From Rhodobacter sp. (GTDB lineage: Bacteria; Pseudomonadota; Alphaproteobacteria; Rhodobacterales; Rhodobacteraceae), in contig JADCEN010000021.1 of assembly GCA_020250175.1 (NCBI GenBank), positions 1 to 59,622 of the forward strand: 59,622 nt of DNA, in the 5' to 3' direction. This document shows positions 27,542-37,561 of this stretch, piece by piece. Under the pieces are notes generated by a model, which was not told the DNA's origin, did not search any database, and was given only the letters and a program-made list of their open reading frames with translations. Positions within the stretch are counted from its first letter, which is position 1. Every line of letters begins with the position of its first letter. A program made the position numbers and the translations under genes.

Positions 27542-28918
27542 TCAGAAAAAGTCGATGGAGACCTGCAACAGGCGCTCCACTTCCGGCACGTCTTTTGCCA
27601 TGGCGAACAGGGCCACAACATCGCCTTCGGTGATGCGCAGCGATCCGGTCGGCTTGAGCACCGCCTCGCCGCGCAGCACGGCCCCGACCAGCACGCCTTC
27701 GGGGAACTCGATGTCGCGGATCGGCCGGCCGGCCAGCGGCGAGGTGGACAGAACCTGCGCCTCAATCACCTCGGCTTCGGCATCGCCAATCGAATAGATG
27801 GCCCGCACCTTGCCATGGCGCACATGCCGCAGGATCGACGACACCGTGGTCGCGCGCGGATTGATATAGGCGTCGATGTCCAGCGGCCCCATCAGCGGCA
27901 CCAGGGTAGGATCGTTGACCAGCGCAATCGCCATGGGACAGCCCGCCGATTTCGCCCGCACGGCAACCAGCATGTTGGTCTTGTCGTCATCGGTCACCAC
28001 AAGCACGGCATCGGCGCGGTCGATGTTGGCTTCCATCAGGATGTCGATATCCATGCCGTCGCCGTTCAGAACGATGGTGCGCTGCAAGGTGTCGGCGGCG
28101 CGTTCTGCGCATTGCCGGTCAAGCTCGATGATCTTGACACGCACCCGGTCGGTGCGCGTTTCCAGCGCATGGGCCACCGCAAGGCCCACGTTGCCCCCGC
28201 CGACAATCACGATCCGTTCCTGCTTTTTATTTGTCTTGCCAAATATTTCCAGCGTTCTGTTCACATCTTCGGTATGGCTGAAGACATAGATCTGATCTTC
28301 GGCAAAAAGCTGATCTTCGGGGTCGGGCGCAAACAGGCGGTCCTGGCGGCGGATCCCCACGACAATGGCGCGCAGGGTCGAAAACAGGTCAGACAGCTGG
28401 CGCAAGGGTGTGTTGAGCACCGGGCATTCCTCATCCAGCGCGATTCCCAGAAGCTGGGCCTTGCCCCCCATGAAGCTTTCCGTGTCAAAGGCGGCAGGGG
28501 CTGCCAGCCGTTGCAGCGCCGCTTCGGCCACTTCGCGTTCCGGGCTGATCACCACATCGATGGGCAGGTTCTTTGTGCTGAAAAGATCGCCGTAGATTGC
28601 ATCAAGGTAGCTTTGGGCGCGCAGCCGGGCGATCTTGCGCGGCACCGAAAACACCGAATGGGCCACCTGACAGGTGACCATGTTCACCTCGTCGGAATGG
28701 GTTGCGGCGATGATCATGTCGGCATCGCGCGCGCCCGCCCGTTCCAGCACATCGGGGTAAGAGGCGAAACCGGCAACCCCCTGTACATCCAGGGTGTCGG
28801 TGGCGCGGCGCACCAGATCGGCATTGCTGTCGACCACCGTCACGTCGTTCTTTTCGCCCGACAGATGGCGCGCGATCTGCCAGCCGACCTGCCCCGCACC
28901 GCAGATGATCACCTTCAT
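27542..28918 (-). CDS. trkA: Trk system potassium transporter TrkA
   Basis: 458 residues: two RCK/KTN NAD(H)-binding domains, each with a C-terminal RCK_C domain. The first Rossmann motif is GAGQVG (7-12), the second GGGNVG near residue 240. TrkA gates TrkH in response to nucleotides. The ATG at 28918 follows an aaaggga ribosome site. It lies 69 bases after ntrX and 10 bases before trkH, so potassium uptake is physically tied to the ntr operon, as in Rhodobacter and other alphaproteobacteria. Confidence 0.95.
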   Translation of the reverse strand: MKVIICGAGQVGWQIARHLSGEKNDVTVVDSNADLVRRATDTLDVQGVAGFASYPDVLERAGARDADMIIAATHSDEVNMVTCQVAHSVFSVPRKIARLRAQSYLDAIYGDLFSTKNLPIDVVISPEREVAEAALQRLAAPAAFDTESFMGGKAQLLGIALDEECPVLNTPLRQLSDLFSTLRAIVVGIRRQDRLFAPDPEDQLFAEDQIYVFSHTEDVNRTLEIFGKTNKKQERIVIVGGGNVGLAVAHALETRTDRVRVKIIELDRQCAERAADTLQRTIVLNGDGMDIDILMEANIDRADAVLVVTDDDKTNMLVAVRAKSAGCPMAIALVNDPTLVPLMGPLDIDAYINPRATTVSSILRHVRHGKVRAIYSIGDAEAEVIEAQVLSTSPLAGRPIRDIEFPEGVLVGAVLRGEAVLKPTGSLRITEGDVVALFAMAKDVPEVERLLQVSIDFF

Positions 28919-28987
28919 GCCGCATCCCTTTCAGGCCGTGACCTGTCCCATGGCAGAAGCGCCCTTCAGGGTCAATCTGGCGCGCCG

Positions 28988-30406
28988 TCAGTCTTCAAGG
29001 GCCTCTTCCTCTTCGTCCTCCAGATGCGCCACGCGGGCACCGGCCTTTGAAGTTGTCACAACACCCAGCGACTTCAGCTTGCGGTGCAGGGCAGATCGTT
29101 CCATGCCCACAAAGCTGGCCGTCCGGCTGATGTTCCCGCCAAAGCGGTTGATCTGGGTCAGCAGATACTCGCGCTCGAACAGCTCGCGCGCCTCGCGCAG
29201 CGGCAAGGTGGCCAAGGCACCGCCCAGCAACATCTGACCGTCCGATGCGACCGTCTCTTCCCGGCCCGGCAGTTCCCTGGCCTCGATCGCGCCATTGCTT
29301 TCGCCAAGAATCAGAACGCGTTCCATCACGTTTCGCAACTGGCGCACATTGCCGGGCCAGGGCATGGTCTGCAACATGGCCTCGGCTTCCGATGTCAGTT
29401 CGCGTGCGGGCAGGCCCTGGGTGCGGTGAAACATCGACACGAAATGCCGGGCCAGTTCGGGAATATCCTCGCGGCGGTCCTCCAGCGCGGGAACGGCGAT
29501 GGGCACGACGTTCAGACGGTCGTACAATTCCTGCCGGAACCTGCCCTGGGCGATTTCCTGCTTCAGATCGCGCGTGGTCGAGGAGATGACGCGCAAATCC
29601 ACCCGGACCTTGTCGGCCCCGCCCGCGCGCGAAAACTGCTGTTCCACCAGAACGCGCAGAATCTTCGACTGCGTTCCCAGGGGCATTTCGGCCACCTCGT
29701 CGAAATAGACAACGCCGCCATGCGCCTGTTCCAGAAGCCCCTGTTCGATGCCGCGCCCGGCACTTTCGCGACCGAACAGAACCTCTTCCATGCGCTCCGG
29801 CTCGATCGTGGCGGAAGAGACCGAGACAAAGGCGGCCGCCGCCCGGTTCGATTGGGCATGGATGAAGCGTGCCGCCAGTTCCTTGCCGCATCCGGCCGGT
29901 CCGGTCAGCATCACCCGGCCATTCGATTTCGCCACTTTCTCAAGCTGTGTCTTCAACCCTTTGAAAGCCGTTGAATTTCCCAGCATCTCGGCCGAAGACA
30001 CTTCGCGGCGGCGCAGATCGTTGTTCTCGCGCCGCAGGCGCGAGGTTTCCATCGCCCGCGACACCACCACCATCAGCTGGTCGATGTTGAACGGTTTTTC
30101 GATGAAATCATAGGCCCCCTGCCGGATCGCGGCCACGGCAATCTCGATATTGCCATGCCCCGAGATGATCACCACCGGCACATCCGGGTTGGACCGTTTC
30201 ACAGTCTTGAGAATGTCGATCCCGTCCATGCGGCTGTCCTTCAGCCAGATGTCCAGGATCATCAGCGCGGGCGCCTCGGCGTTAATCTCGGCCATGCAGC
30301 TGTCTGAATTGCCCGCAAGGCGCACCGTATAGCCTTCATCCCGCAGGATATCCCCGATCAGCTCGCGGATGTCGCGTTCGTCGTCAACGATCAGAATACT
30401 GCTCAT
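28988..30406 (-). CDS. ntrX: Response regulator NtrX
   Basis: 472 residues: receiver domain (phospho-acceptor Asp52 in LDIWL, Asp8-Asp9, Lys in FIEKPF), AAA+ central domain (Walker A GPAGCGKE 169-176, Walker B VVYFDE 232-237) and a C-terminal Fis-type HTH (NISRTASFVGMERSALHRKL). The loop that normally carries GAFTGA reads LFGRESAGRGIEQG (210-223), so it lacks the sigma-54 contact motif. It is the partner of NtrY; NtrYX regulates nitrogen metabolism, redox and envelope genes in alphaproteobacteria. An acidic tail (EDEEEEALED) ends the protein. The ATG follows an aaggacagg site. Confidence 0.94.
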   Translation of the reverse strand: MSSILIVDDERDIRELIGDILRDEGYTVRLAGNSDSCMAEINAEAPALMILDIWLKDSRMDGIDILKTVKRSNPDVPVVIISGHGNIEIAVAAIRQGAYDFIEKPFNIDQLMVVVSRAMETSRLRRENNDLRRREVSSAEMLGNSTAFKGLKTQLEKVAKSNGRVMLTGPAGCGKELAARFIHAQSNRAAAAFVSVSSATIEPERMEEVLFGRESAGRGIEQGLLEQAHGGVVYFDEVAEMPLGTQSKILRVLVEQQFSRAGGADKVRVDLRVISSTTRDLKQEIAQGRFRQELYDRLNVVPIAVPALEDRREDIPELARHFVSMFHRTQGLPARELTSEAEAMLQTMPWPGNVRQLRNVMERVLILGESNGAIEARELPGREETVASDGQMLLGGALATLPLREARELFEREYLLTQINRFGGNISRTASFVGMERSALHRKLKSLGVVTTSKAGARVAHLEDEEEEALED

Positions 30407-30424
30407 GGTCCTGTCCTTTCGGCC

Positions 30425-32692
30425 TTAGCGGGCCGCATTCCGCGCCCCGCGCTCCCGCGCTGGGCGCGGGCTGCGGGGCAGTCTGATTTCGGCCAGTGCC
30501 CCGGCATGGGACTGGCCATCGAACATCTCTGCGTCTCGAAGCGTCAGCGTGCCACCATGTTCCTCGATGATCTTCTTGACGATCGGCAGACCCAGGCCGG
30601 TTCCCTTCGCCCGCGTCGTCACATAGGGTTCGAACAGGCGCAAGCGATCTTCGGGCAAACCGATGCCATTGTCGGCAATCTGGATCGAAACGGCGTCAGT
30701 CTCGGCCCGAAGGGTGACCCGGATTTGGGGCACAAAATCAACAGGCGCGCCTTTTTCCTTCAGTGTATCAATAGCTTCCCCTGCGTTCTTTATAAGGTTT
30801 GTCAAGGCTTGGGAAATCATCGTTGCATCCACCTCCAGCAGCACCGGATCAGCGGGCAGGTCGGCCAGAACCTGCACATCGGGCTGCCCGGAGTCCTGCA
30901 GCAGGACCGCGTCGCGCAGGATGGCGACCAGGTCTTCCTCGCGGCGGTCCGGTTCAGGCATCCGGGCAAACTTCGAAAACTCGTCCACGATCCGCCGCAG
31001 ATCGTTGGTCTGCCGCACGATCACATCCGTGTACTGGTCAAGATCGGCGGCAGCGGCATCCCCGACCAGCGGGCGGAACTTGCGCCGGATGCGTTCGGCC
31101 GAAAGCTGGATCGGCGTCAGCGGGTTCTTGATCTCATGGGCGATGCGCCGCGCCACATCGCCCCAGGCCGCCATCCGCTGCGCGCTGACCAGATCGGTCA
31201 CATCATCAAAGGCCACGACATAGCCCTCGGGCGCGCCCTTTTCATTGCGCCGGACGGTCATGCGCACCAGCAGGCTTTCCAGCTTGCCGCGCCGCGACAG
31301 GCGCAGTTCTTCCTGCACCGCCCCGCCTTCATTGTCACGCAGACGGGCGAACAGGGCCGAGAATTCGGGAACGGCCATTTCCAGCGACAGATCGGTGTTG
31401 ACAGAGGAAAGCTCCAGCAGCCGGGTCGCCGCGGGGTTGATGAAATCCACCCGCCCGCCTGCATCCAGGCCGATGACGCCTGCCGTGACGTTGGACAGCA
31501 CCGAATCAAACAGGCGACGCCGGGTTTCCGTCTGGTTGTGGCCATCCACAAGGGCTTCGCGCTGGCCCTTGAGCTGGCGGGTCATCTGGTTGAACAGCCG
31601 GCCCAGCATTGCAATTTCATCATCGCCGTCTTCTTCGGGCACCTGCACGTCCAGATCCCCGCCGCCCACGCGCTGCGCCGCCCCGGCAAGCCTGCCGACC
31701 GGGCGCGACAGCCGCTCGGCAAACCACAGCCCCAGCCAGACTGCCGCCAGAATGAGGATGATCGCAAACCCGAGGTACAGCAGGCCGAACTCGAACAACA
31801 GCCGCCCGCGTTCGGATTCAAGCTGATGATACAGCCGGACGGTTTCCCGCGTTTCATCCAGCAGCCCGAGAAGCGAGCCGTCGACCGTTCTGGTTACCTG
31901 CAACAGCCGGTCCGCAAAGGCGTCCAGCCGGACAAGCGCGCGGAATTCGTTGTTCTTCCAGTCTTCGATGATGACGGTTTCGCCCTTATTCGCCGCGGCA
32001 ATCTGCGCGGCCGTCGGGGGCTCGAAATCGAAAAGGTAGGAATTGTCGCCCCGCGCCTTGATGCCGCCGTTACCGTCGATCACATAGGCCTCGCGCAGGC
32101 CGCGCTGGATCTGGGCCTGGGCATTGGTCAGAAGCAGCCGCAGGTCCCCGTCCCTGATCATGATGTTGGCTTGCCGCTGCTGGTCCAGAAAGTCTGCAAT
32201 GGCTTCGGCATCCTGGGTCAGATCGCGCAGGTGTTCATTGCGGTAGGCCTCGGCCGCGCGCAGGGATGATCCGACCACCTCGCTGACGCGCTGCGAAAAC
32301 CACCCCTCCAGGCCGAAGTTCACGGTCAGCACGGCAAAGATCGCAACCAGAACCGTGGGCATCAGGGCAATCAGGGCGAAAACGCCGGTCAGACGCAGAT
32401 GCAGCCGCGAACCGGCAGATCGGGCGCGCCGGGCGGCAATCATCCGGGCAACGCGGGCCAGCACAAGGGTTGCCACGACAAGGATGTAGACAAGATCGGC
32501 CAGCAGCACGAGCCGAAGCGCCGGCGAGTTCGCCGTCTGGTTCAGCGGGCCCAGAGTCAGGAAGGTGGCAATCGCCAGTGCAGGCCCCAGAACCACCAGC
32601 CCAAGCGTCGCCCAGGTCTGAACCCGGCGGCGCCTGCGCAGCCGGTTCAGCCGCAGCCACGTGTTGCCTTGCGCCACACGTTCCAATCGCAC
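30425..32692 (-). CDS. ntrY: Sensor histidine kinase NtrY
   Basis: About 755 residues. Membrane helices near the N-terminus (about 30-50, 60-85, 100-125) are followed by a large periplasmic sensor region, another helix (about 305-325), a HAMP domain with ERLSRPVGRLAGA, a PAS domain (NVTAGVIGLDAGGRVDFINP), HisKA with His519 in RRIAHEIKNPLTP, and HATPase with GTGLGLPIVKKI. It phosphorylates NtrX. The start is uncertain: GTG at 32692 is preferred because a longer GTG start at 32770 lies inside a hairpin after ntrC. Stop to ntrX start is 18 bases. Confidence 0.92.
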   Translation of the reverse strand: MRLERVAQGNTWLRLNRLRRRRRVQTWATLGLVVLGPALAIATFLTLGPLNQTANSPALRLVLLADLVYILVVATLVLARVARMIAARRARSAGSRLHLRLTGVFALIALMPTVLVAIFAVLTVNFGLEGWFSQRVSEVVGSSLRAAEAYRNEHLRDLTQDAEAIADFLDQQRQANIMIRDGDLRLLLTNAQAQIQRGLREAYVIDGNGGIKARGDNSYLFDFEPPTAAQIAAANKGETVIIEDWKNNEFRALVRLDAFADRLLQVTRTVDGSLLGLLDETRETVRLYHQLESERGRLLFEFGLLYLGFAIILILAAVWLGLWFAERLSRPVGRLAGAAQRVGGGDLDVQVPEEDGDDEIAMLGRLFNQMTRQLKGQREALVDGHNQTETRRRLFDSVLSNVTAGVIGLDAGGRVDFINPAATRLLELSSVNTDLSLEMAVPEFSALFARLRDNEGGAVQEELRLSRRGKLESLLVRMTVRRNEKGAPEGYVVAFDDVTDLVSAQRMAAWGDVARRIAHEIKNPLTPIQLSAERIRRKFRPLVGDAAAADLDQYTDVIVRQTNDLRRIVDEFSKFARMPEPDRREEDLVAILRDAVLLQDSGQPDVQVLADLPADPVLLEVDATMISQALTNLIKNAGEAIDTLKEKGAPVDFVPQIRVTLRAETDAVSIQIADNGIGLPEDRLRLFEPYVTTRAKGTGLGLPIVKKIIEEHGGTLTLRDAEMFDGQSHAGALAEIRLPRSPRPARERGARNAAR

Positions 32693-32763
32693 ATGCCCTT
32701 TATTCGGGATCGCCGCGCGACCCACCCGCCATATCTTGTGGCTTGGGATCGGTTGACGCCGAC

Positions 32764-32783
32764 CCGCCACTTTTCTGTGGCGG
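32764..32783 (-). promoter_or_regulatory. Hairpin between ntrC and ntrY
   Basis: A perfect 7-bp stem (32764-32770 with 32777-32783) with a 6-base loop begins 2 bases past the ntrC stop. On the minus strand no T-run follows, so it more likely stabilises or attenuates the ntrBC transcript than ends it. On the plus strand it is followed by tttt and could end antisense transcription. Confidence 0.4.
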
Positions 32784-32785
32784 TT

Positions 32786-34150
32786 TTACATCAGCTTGCG
32801 GCGGCGAGTCACGCGAATATCAAGGTCTGTGATCTTCTTGCGCAGGGTATTGCGGTTGATGCCCAGCAGGTCGGCGCATTTGGCCTGATTGCCCGCCGTC
32901 GCATCCAGGGCAATCTCGATCAGCGGCAGTTCCACCTCGCGCAGGATGCGCTGATAGACACCTGCCGGCGGCAGGGCACCGCCGTGCAGATCAAAATAGC
33001 GTTTCAGGTGTCTGGCGACACTGGCCGACAGCTTTTCGCCTTCGCCGCCGCCCCTGAGGGGTTCCATCGCAGGCTGGTTGCCCAGCACGGCTTCCACTTC
33101 GGACCGGGTGATCTCGGCCTCGGCCGAGGTGACCATCAGGCGGCGCAGCGTGTTTTCCAGTTGCCGCACATTGCCGGGCCAGGAATAGGCCCGCACCAGA
33201 TCGCGGGCCTCCGGGGCAAGGCGGCGCTGGCCGGCAAGGTCGCGCTCGCCCCTGGCCAGAAAGCAGTCGGCCAGAAGAGGGATGTCATCCACCCTTTCGC
33301 GCAGGGCCGGCACATGCAGGGTGACACCGCCCAGACGATAGAACAGATCCTGCCGGAACGCGCCCGCGTCCATCCGTGCCGACAGATCGGCCTGCGAGGT
33401 TGCCATGATGCGCGGGGCCGGGTCGCCCGGGATATCCAGCATCCGCACGATGCGCGCCTGGGCGTCATCGTCATAATCGGCCACCTCATCGAACACCAGA
33501 CTGCCGCCGCGCACCCGCGACAGCAGGGTTGTCGGGCCGTCCACCCCGGCAAGGTCGCTGGCCTGGGCCACGACAAAGGGCAAGGTGCGCCGGTCGGAAA
33601 AATCATGGATCGCGCGGGCGATCAGCGATTTTCCGGTCCCCGATTCGCCGGTGATCAGCACCGAAAGGTCGGTGTTCATCACCCGCGCCACCAGCCGGTA
33701 CAGCGCCTGCATCGCCGGGGTGCGCCCCACCAGCGGCAGGTCCTCCACCGCTTCGCGCGGCTCTGCCTTGCGGACCGGGACGCGCCGCTTTTGATCCAGC
33801 GCGCGGGCTGACCGCTTCATCAGATCGGGAAGGTCGAAGGGTTTGGGCAGATAGTCATAGGCCTCTGCCTCGGCGGCCTGGATGGCGGTCATGATGGTGT
33901 TCTGCGCCGAAATCACGATCACCGGCAGGCCCGGTCGAAGTCTGCCGATCCGCGGCAGGGCTTCCAGACCGTTGCCGTCGGGCATGATCACATCGGAAAT
34001 GACCAGATCGCCCTTCCCCTCTTCAACCCAGCGCATCAGGGTCATCAGCGAGGATGTGGCATGCACCTTGCAGCCCGCGCGCGTCAGGGCCTGGGTCAGG
34101 ACCGTGCGGATCGTGCGGTCATCATCCGCGACAAGAACTGTGCCGTCCAT
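32786..34150 (-). CDS. ntrC: Nitrogen regulator NtrC, sigma-54-independent type
   Basis: 454 residues: receiver domain with phospho-acceptor Asp53, AAA+ domain (Walker A GESGTGKS 168-175, Walker B SLVFDE 217-222, arginine-finger region with FRQDLFYRL) and a Fis-type HTH at the C-terminus ([18 protein letters not shown]). The GAFTGA loop expected near 198-212 is absent and the segment between the Walker motifs is short. Rhodobacter capsulatus NtrC shows the same loss and activates sigma-70 RNA polymerase; the same mode is inferred here. Starts directly after the ntrB stop. Confidence 0.95.
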   Translation of the reverse strand: MDGTVLVADDDRTIRTVLTQALTRAGCKVHATSSLMTLMRWVEEGKGDLVISDVIMPDGNGLEALPRIGRLRPGLPVIVISAQNTIMTAIQAAEAEAYDYLPKPFDLPDLMKRSARALDQKRRVPVRKAEPREAVEDLPLVGRTPAMQALYRLVARVMNTDLSVLITGESGTGKSLIARAIHDFSDRRTLPFVVAQASDLAGVDGPTTLLSRVRGGSLVFDEVADYDDDAQARIVRMLDIPGDPAPRIMATSQADLSARMDAGAFRQDLFYRLGGVTLHVPALRERVDDIPLLADCFLARGERDLAGQRRLAPEARDLVRAYSWPGNVRQLENTLRRLMVTSAEAEITRSEVEAVLGNQPAMEPLRGGGEGEKLSASVARHLKRYFDLHGGALPPAGVYQRILREVELPLIEIALDATAGNQAKCADLLGINRNTLRKKITDLDIRVTRRRKLM

Positions 34151-35263
34151 CTATCTGCTCTCCTGTCTTGCGGCCTGGGCCTGTTCCTTCGACACCACGG
34201 GAAGCGACACCCTGAACACCGTGCGCCGTGGAACCGAATCGACGGCAATCCAGCCGCCATGGTCCGCGATGATCTTCGACACCAGCGCAAGGCCCAGCCC
34301 CGTGCCGTTTTCGCGGCCGCTGACGAAGGGTTCAAAGATGTCGTCCGCGATCCCGGCGGGAATGCCGGGGCCGTCGTCGATGACTTCAACCTGCAACGGC
34401 AGGGCCTGGCCGGGCCCGCCGCTGTGCCTTATCCGCAGCGACAGGTCGTAGAAGGTGTGCAGCCGGATGGTGCCGCCGTGGCACCCCGCCGCCTCGGCAG
34501 CATTCTTGATCAGGTTCAGGAAGACCTGCATCAGCTGATCCGGATCGGCAAAGGTGGCGGGAAGCGATGGATCGTAATCCTCGACGATGCTCATGTTGGC
34601 GGCAAAACCGACGACGGCCGATTTGCGCGCGCGGTCCAGCGCATCATGGATGTTGACCGGGCGGCGGTCCGGCGGGCGCAGGTTGCCGAACTGTTCCACC
34701 TGTTCCAGCAGCTTCACGATCCGGCGCGTTTCCTCCACGATCAGATCGGTCAGCTCGCGGTCGGCGGCACCAAGCCCCATCGACAGCAGCTGTGCCGCAC
34801 CGGCAATCCCGGCCAGTGGATTCTTGATTTCATGCGCCAGCATTTCGGCCATCCCGATGGCTGATCTGGCGGCCGTAGTCACGTTCATTGACCGCCCCAG
34901 ACGGTCGGCGATTTCGCGCGGCGAGATCAGCAGCAGCACGATGTCGGGGTTGTCGTGCATCGGGGCAACCTGGATGTTGCACTGCACCGGCGGGCGTTCG
35001 CCCGTCGTTACATCGACATCGTTGATGAACAGCGCAGACTGGTTGGCTCGCGCCCGCGCCAGGGCCTCGTCCATCGGGGCATCTATGTGCAGGCGGTCAA
35101 AGGCGGGCACGCCGGACAGGGATCTGGACGACGCGTTCAGAAAGGTCTCTGCCGCCGGGTTGACCGCGGCGATCTTTCCGGCGCGGTCGATCAGAAAGGC
35201 CGGAACCGGCAACGAGGCCCAGATGACGCCGGGGACAGGATGGGGGGGCTGGCCGTCTGTCAT
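34151..35263 (-). CDS. ntrB: Nitrogen sensor histidine kinase NtrB
   Basis: 370 residues, cytoplasmic, no membrane helices. PAS domain (about 12-120), HisKA with His144 in EMLAHEIKNPLAG, and HATPase with N box NLIKNAAEAAG, G1 DDGPGIP and G2 GTGLGLALV. It phosphorylates or dephosphorylates NtrC depending on PII (GlnB) signalling. The start overlaps the dusB stop by 4 bases and the stop abuts the ntrC start, so dusB-ntrB-ntrC are tightly coupled. Confidence 0.95.
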   Translation of the reverse strand: MTDGQPPHPVPGVIWASLPVPAFLIDRAGKIAAVNPAAETFLNASSRSLSGVPAFDRLHIDAPMDEALARARANQSALFINDVDVTTGERPPVQCNIQVAPMHDNPDIVLLLISPREIADRLGRSMNVTTAARSAIGMAEMLAHEIKNPLAGIAGAAQLLSMGLGAADRELTDLIVEETRRIVKLLEQVEQFGNLRPPDRRPVNIHDALDRARKSAVVGFAANMSIVEDYDPSLPATFADPDQLMQVFLNLIKNAAEAAGCHGGTIRLHTFYDLSLRIRHSGGPGQALPLQVEVIDDGPGIPAGIADDIFEPFVSGRENGTGLGLALVSKIIADHGGWIAVDSVPRRTVFRVSLPVVSKEQAQAARQESR

Positions 35264-36252
35264 GCCGCCGCCCGATCCTGTTCGCCGAAGGCCGCGCGCA
35301 GGGCGCGGATCACCTGTGCCGGGCAGTCCGCCGTCAGGACCGGGCCGCGCAGGGCCGTCAGGCCCGCCTCCTGCAGGTACCAGCCCAGATGCTTGCGGGC
35401 GACCTTGACGCCCAGTTCCTCGCCATAAAAGGCCAGCATCGCCTGATAATGGCCGATCACCAGATCGGCCAGCGCATCGCCCCGGGGCACCACCGGCGCC
35501 GGCGTGCCGAACAGGGCGGCCGCGATCTGGGCCAGGCGCCAGGGTGCCCCCTGTGCGCCGCGCCCCACCATGACGCCCGCCGCAGCGGAAAGCGCCAGAG
35601 CCCGGCCTGCGGACGGCGCATCGATGATATCGCCGTTGGCAATGACCGGAATGTGCACGGCACCGGTCACGGCGCGGATGGCCGCCCAGTCGGCGGCACC
35701 GCCATAGAACTGGCAGCGCGTGCGCCCGTGGATCGTCACCATCTTCACGCCGGTGCTTTCAGCCCGCCGTGCCAGGATGGGCGCGTTCATCGTCATATCA
35801 TCCCAGCCAAGCCGCGTCTTGAGGGTGACGGGCACCGAAACCGCGCCGACAACGGCATCGATCAGGGTCAGCGCATGGTCCAGGTCCTTCATTAGGGCCG
35901 ATCCGGCATAGCCATTCGTCACCTTCTTTGCGGGGCAGCCCATGTTGATGTCGATCACCCGCGCCCCCTGCCCTTGCAGGTATTTCGCGGCCTCTGCCAT
36001 CCAGTAGGGGTCGCGCCCGGCAATCTGAACCGAGGTTGCCGCCTGATCAAAGCCAAGCTCGGCCCGGGCCCGCGCCAGCGGACGGGCCTGCACCACCTCC
36101 TGGCTGGCCACCATCTCGCTGACCACCAGACCCGCCCCGAACGAGGCGACCAGCCTGCGAAACGGCAGATCGGTGATCCCGGCCAGCGGGGCCAGCAGCA
36201 CCGGGGGGTCAATGACAACCCCCGCAGTCCCGGATGCCAGCAGAATGGACAA
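35260..36252 (-). CDS. dusB: tRNA-dihydrouridine synthase DusB (NifR3)
   Basis: 330 residues. FMN-dependent reduction of uridine in the tRNA D-loop. The TIM-barrel motifs are present: PPVLLAPLAGITDLPFR near the N-terminus, catalytic Cys106 in DINMGCPAKKV, and IHGRTRCQFYGG and IANGDI. The start is taken as TTG at 36252 because an aagga site lies 8 bases upstream and no ATG gives a sensible N-terminus. The classical name nifR3 comes from its place ahead of ntrBC in Rhodobacter. Confidence 0.93.
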   Translation of the reverse strand: MSILLASGTAGVVIDPPVLLAPLAGITDLPFRRLVASFGAGLVVSEMVASQEVVQARPLARARAELGFDQAATSVQIAGRDPYWMAEAAKYLQGQGARVIDINMGCPAKKVTNGYAGSALMKDLDHALTLIDAVVGAVSVPVTLKTRLGWDDMTMNAPILARRAESTGVKMVTIHGRTRCQFYGGAADWAAIRAVTGAVHIPVIANGDIIDAPSAGRALALSAAAGVMVGRGAQGAPWRLAQIAAALFGTPAPVVPRGDALADLVIGHYQAMLAFYGEELGVKVARKHLGWYLQEAGLTALRGPVLTADCPAQVIRALRAAFGEQDRAAA

Positions 36253-36318
36253 ATGCTTAATCCTTGTGCGATGTCGTTGAGCTATCCCGCGCCGCCCGCA
36301 AATACAACAAAAGCGCAG

Positions 36319-36346
36319 GCCCGATGGGCAGGTCGGGCGCATATGC
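36319..36346. promoter_or_regulatory. Dyads in the dusB/ispDF divergent promoter region
   Basis: Between the divergent dusB and ispDF genes, a 6-bp dyad gcccga (36319-36324) with tcgggc (36333-36338) abuts a gcatatgc palindrome (36339-36346). They may be operator sites for either promoter. No regulator can be assigned. Confidence 0.3.
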
Positions 36347-36436
36347 CCGCTTTTTGGGCAATCCGCCTGGGTTGAACGCTGCATTGTCAGGCTTTCGCTG
36401 TTCCCGTAAAACAGACCACGGCAAGACGGAGGCACC

Positions 36437-37561
36437 ATGACAGTCGCGGCCATCATCGTTGCGGCCGGGCGCGGCACGCGGGCGGGCGGCGCGGTTCCAA
36501 AGCAGTGGCAGCAGCTGGCAGGCAAACCCGTGGTCGCGCACAGCATCCTGGCCTTCGCCGGTCTTGCAGACCTTGTGATCCTGGTGATTCACCCCGATGA
36601 CATGGCCTTTGCGGCACCCTTGGGCGTGCGGCTGGTCGAAGGTGGCGCGACGCGCGATGCCTCTGTGCGCAACGCGCTGGAACATCTGTCGGGAACCGGC
36701 ATCACCCGCGTGCTGATTCATGACGGGGCGCGTCCGCTGGTGTCGCGCACGCTGATCCGGCGGCTGATCGCAGCCCTAGACGGGTCGGTTGCGGCAGCCC
36801 CCGCAGTGCCGGTCACCGACGCCCTGTGGCGCGGGCGTGACCTGCACGTCATCGGCACGCAGGACCGGACCGGGCTGTGGCGGGCGCAGACGCCGCAGGC
36901 GTTTCACTGTGATGCCATCCTGGCCGCCCACCGCGCCCATCCGGGCGGTGCCGCCGACGATGTGGAAGTCGCCCGCGCGGCAGGTCTTGACGTGGCGATC
37001 GTCGAGGGCGACGAGGATAACCTGAAGCTGACCTTTGCCGCCGATTTCGCAAGGGCCGAGCGTATCCTGAAGGAACGCGGCATGGACATTCGTGTGGGCA
37101 ACGGCTTTGACGTGCATGCCTTCGGGCCGGGCGATCATGTCTGGCTGTGCGGAACAAGGGTGCCGCATGGCAAGGGGCTGGTGGGGCATTCGGATGCGGA
37201 TGTCGGCATGCATGCCCTGACCGATGCCATTTACGGTGCCCTGGCAGAGGGCGATATCGGGCGGCATTTTCCGCCGTCCGACCCGCAGTGGAAGGGGGCG
37301 CAAAGCCATGTCTTCCTGCGCCACGCCGCCGCCCGCGCCGCCGCGCGCGGCTTTGCCATCTCGCATGCCGATGTCACGCTGATCTGCGAGATGCCGAAGA
37401 TCGGCCCCCATGCGGCGGCGATGCGCCAGGTGCTGGCCGACATCCTGGGACTTGACCCCGACAGGATCAGCGTCAAGGCCACCACGTCAGAGCGGCTGGG
37501 TTTCACGGGCCGCGAAGAGGGCATCGCAGCCCTTGCCACGGCCACGCTGGTTGCGGCATGA
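36437..37561 (+). CDS. ispDF: Bifunctional IspD/IspF (MEP pathway)
   Basis: 374 residues, a natural fusion of two MEP isoprenoid pathway enzymes. Residues 1 to about 220 are the CDP-ME synthase: [19 protein letters not shown] and [12 protein letters not shown]. Residues about 221-374 are the MEcPP synthase: [19 protein letters not shown] with zinc ligands Asp228 and His230, [16 protein letters not shown], and [16 protein letters not shown]. Such fusions are common in alphaproteobacteria. It overlaps pgpA by 4 bases and starts the ispDF-pgpA-cinA operon. Confidence 0.96.
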   Translation: MTVAAIIVAAGRGTRAGGAVPKQWQQLAGKPVVAHSILAFAGLADLVILVIHPDDMAFAAPLGVRLVEGGATRDASVRNALEHLSGTGITRVLIHDGARPLVSRTLIRRLIAALDGSVAAAPAVPVTDALWRGRDLHVIGTQDRTGLWRAQTPQAFHCDAILAAHRAHPGGAADDVEVARAAGLDVAIVEGDEDNLKLTFAADFARAERILKERGMDIRVGNGFDVHAFGPGDHVWLCGTRVPHGKGLVGHSDADVGMHALTDAIYGALAEGDIGRHFPPSDPQWKGAQSHVFLRHAAARAAARGFAISHADVTLICEMPKIGPHAAAMRQVLADILGLDPDRISVKATTSERLGFTGREEGIAALATATLVAA

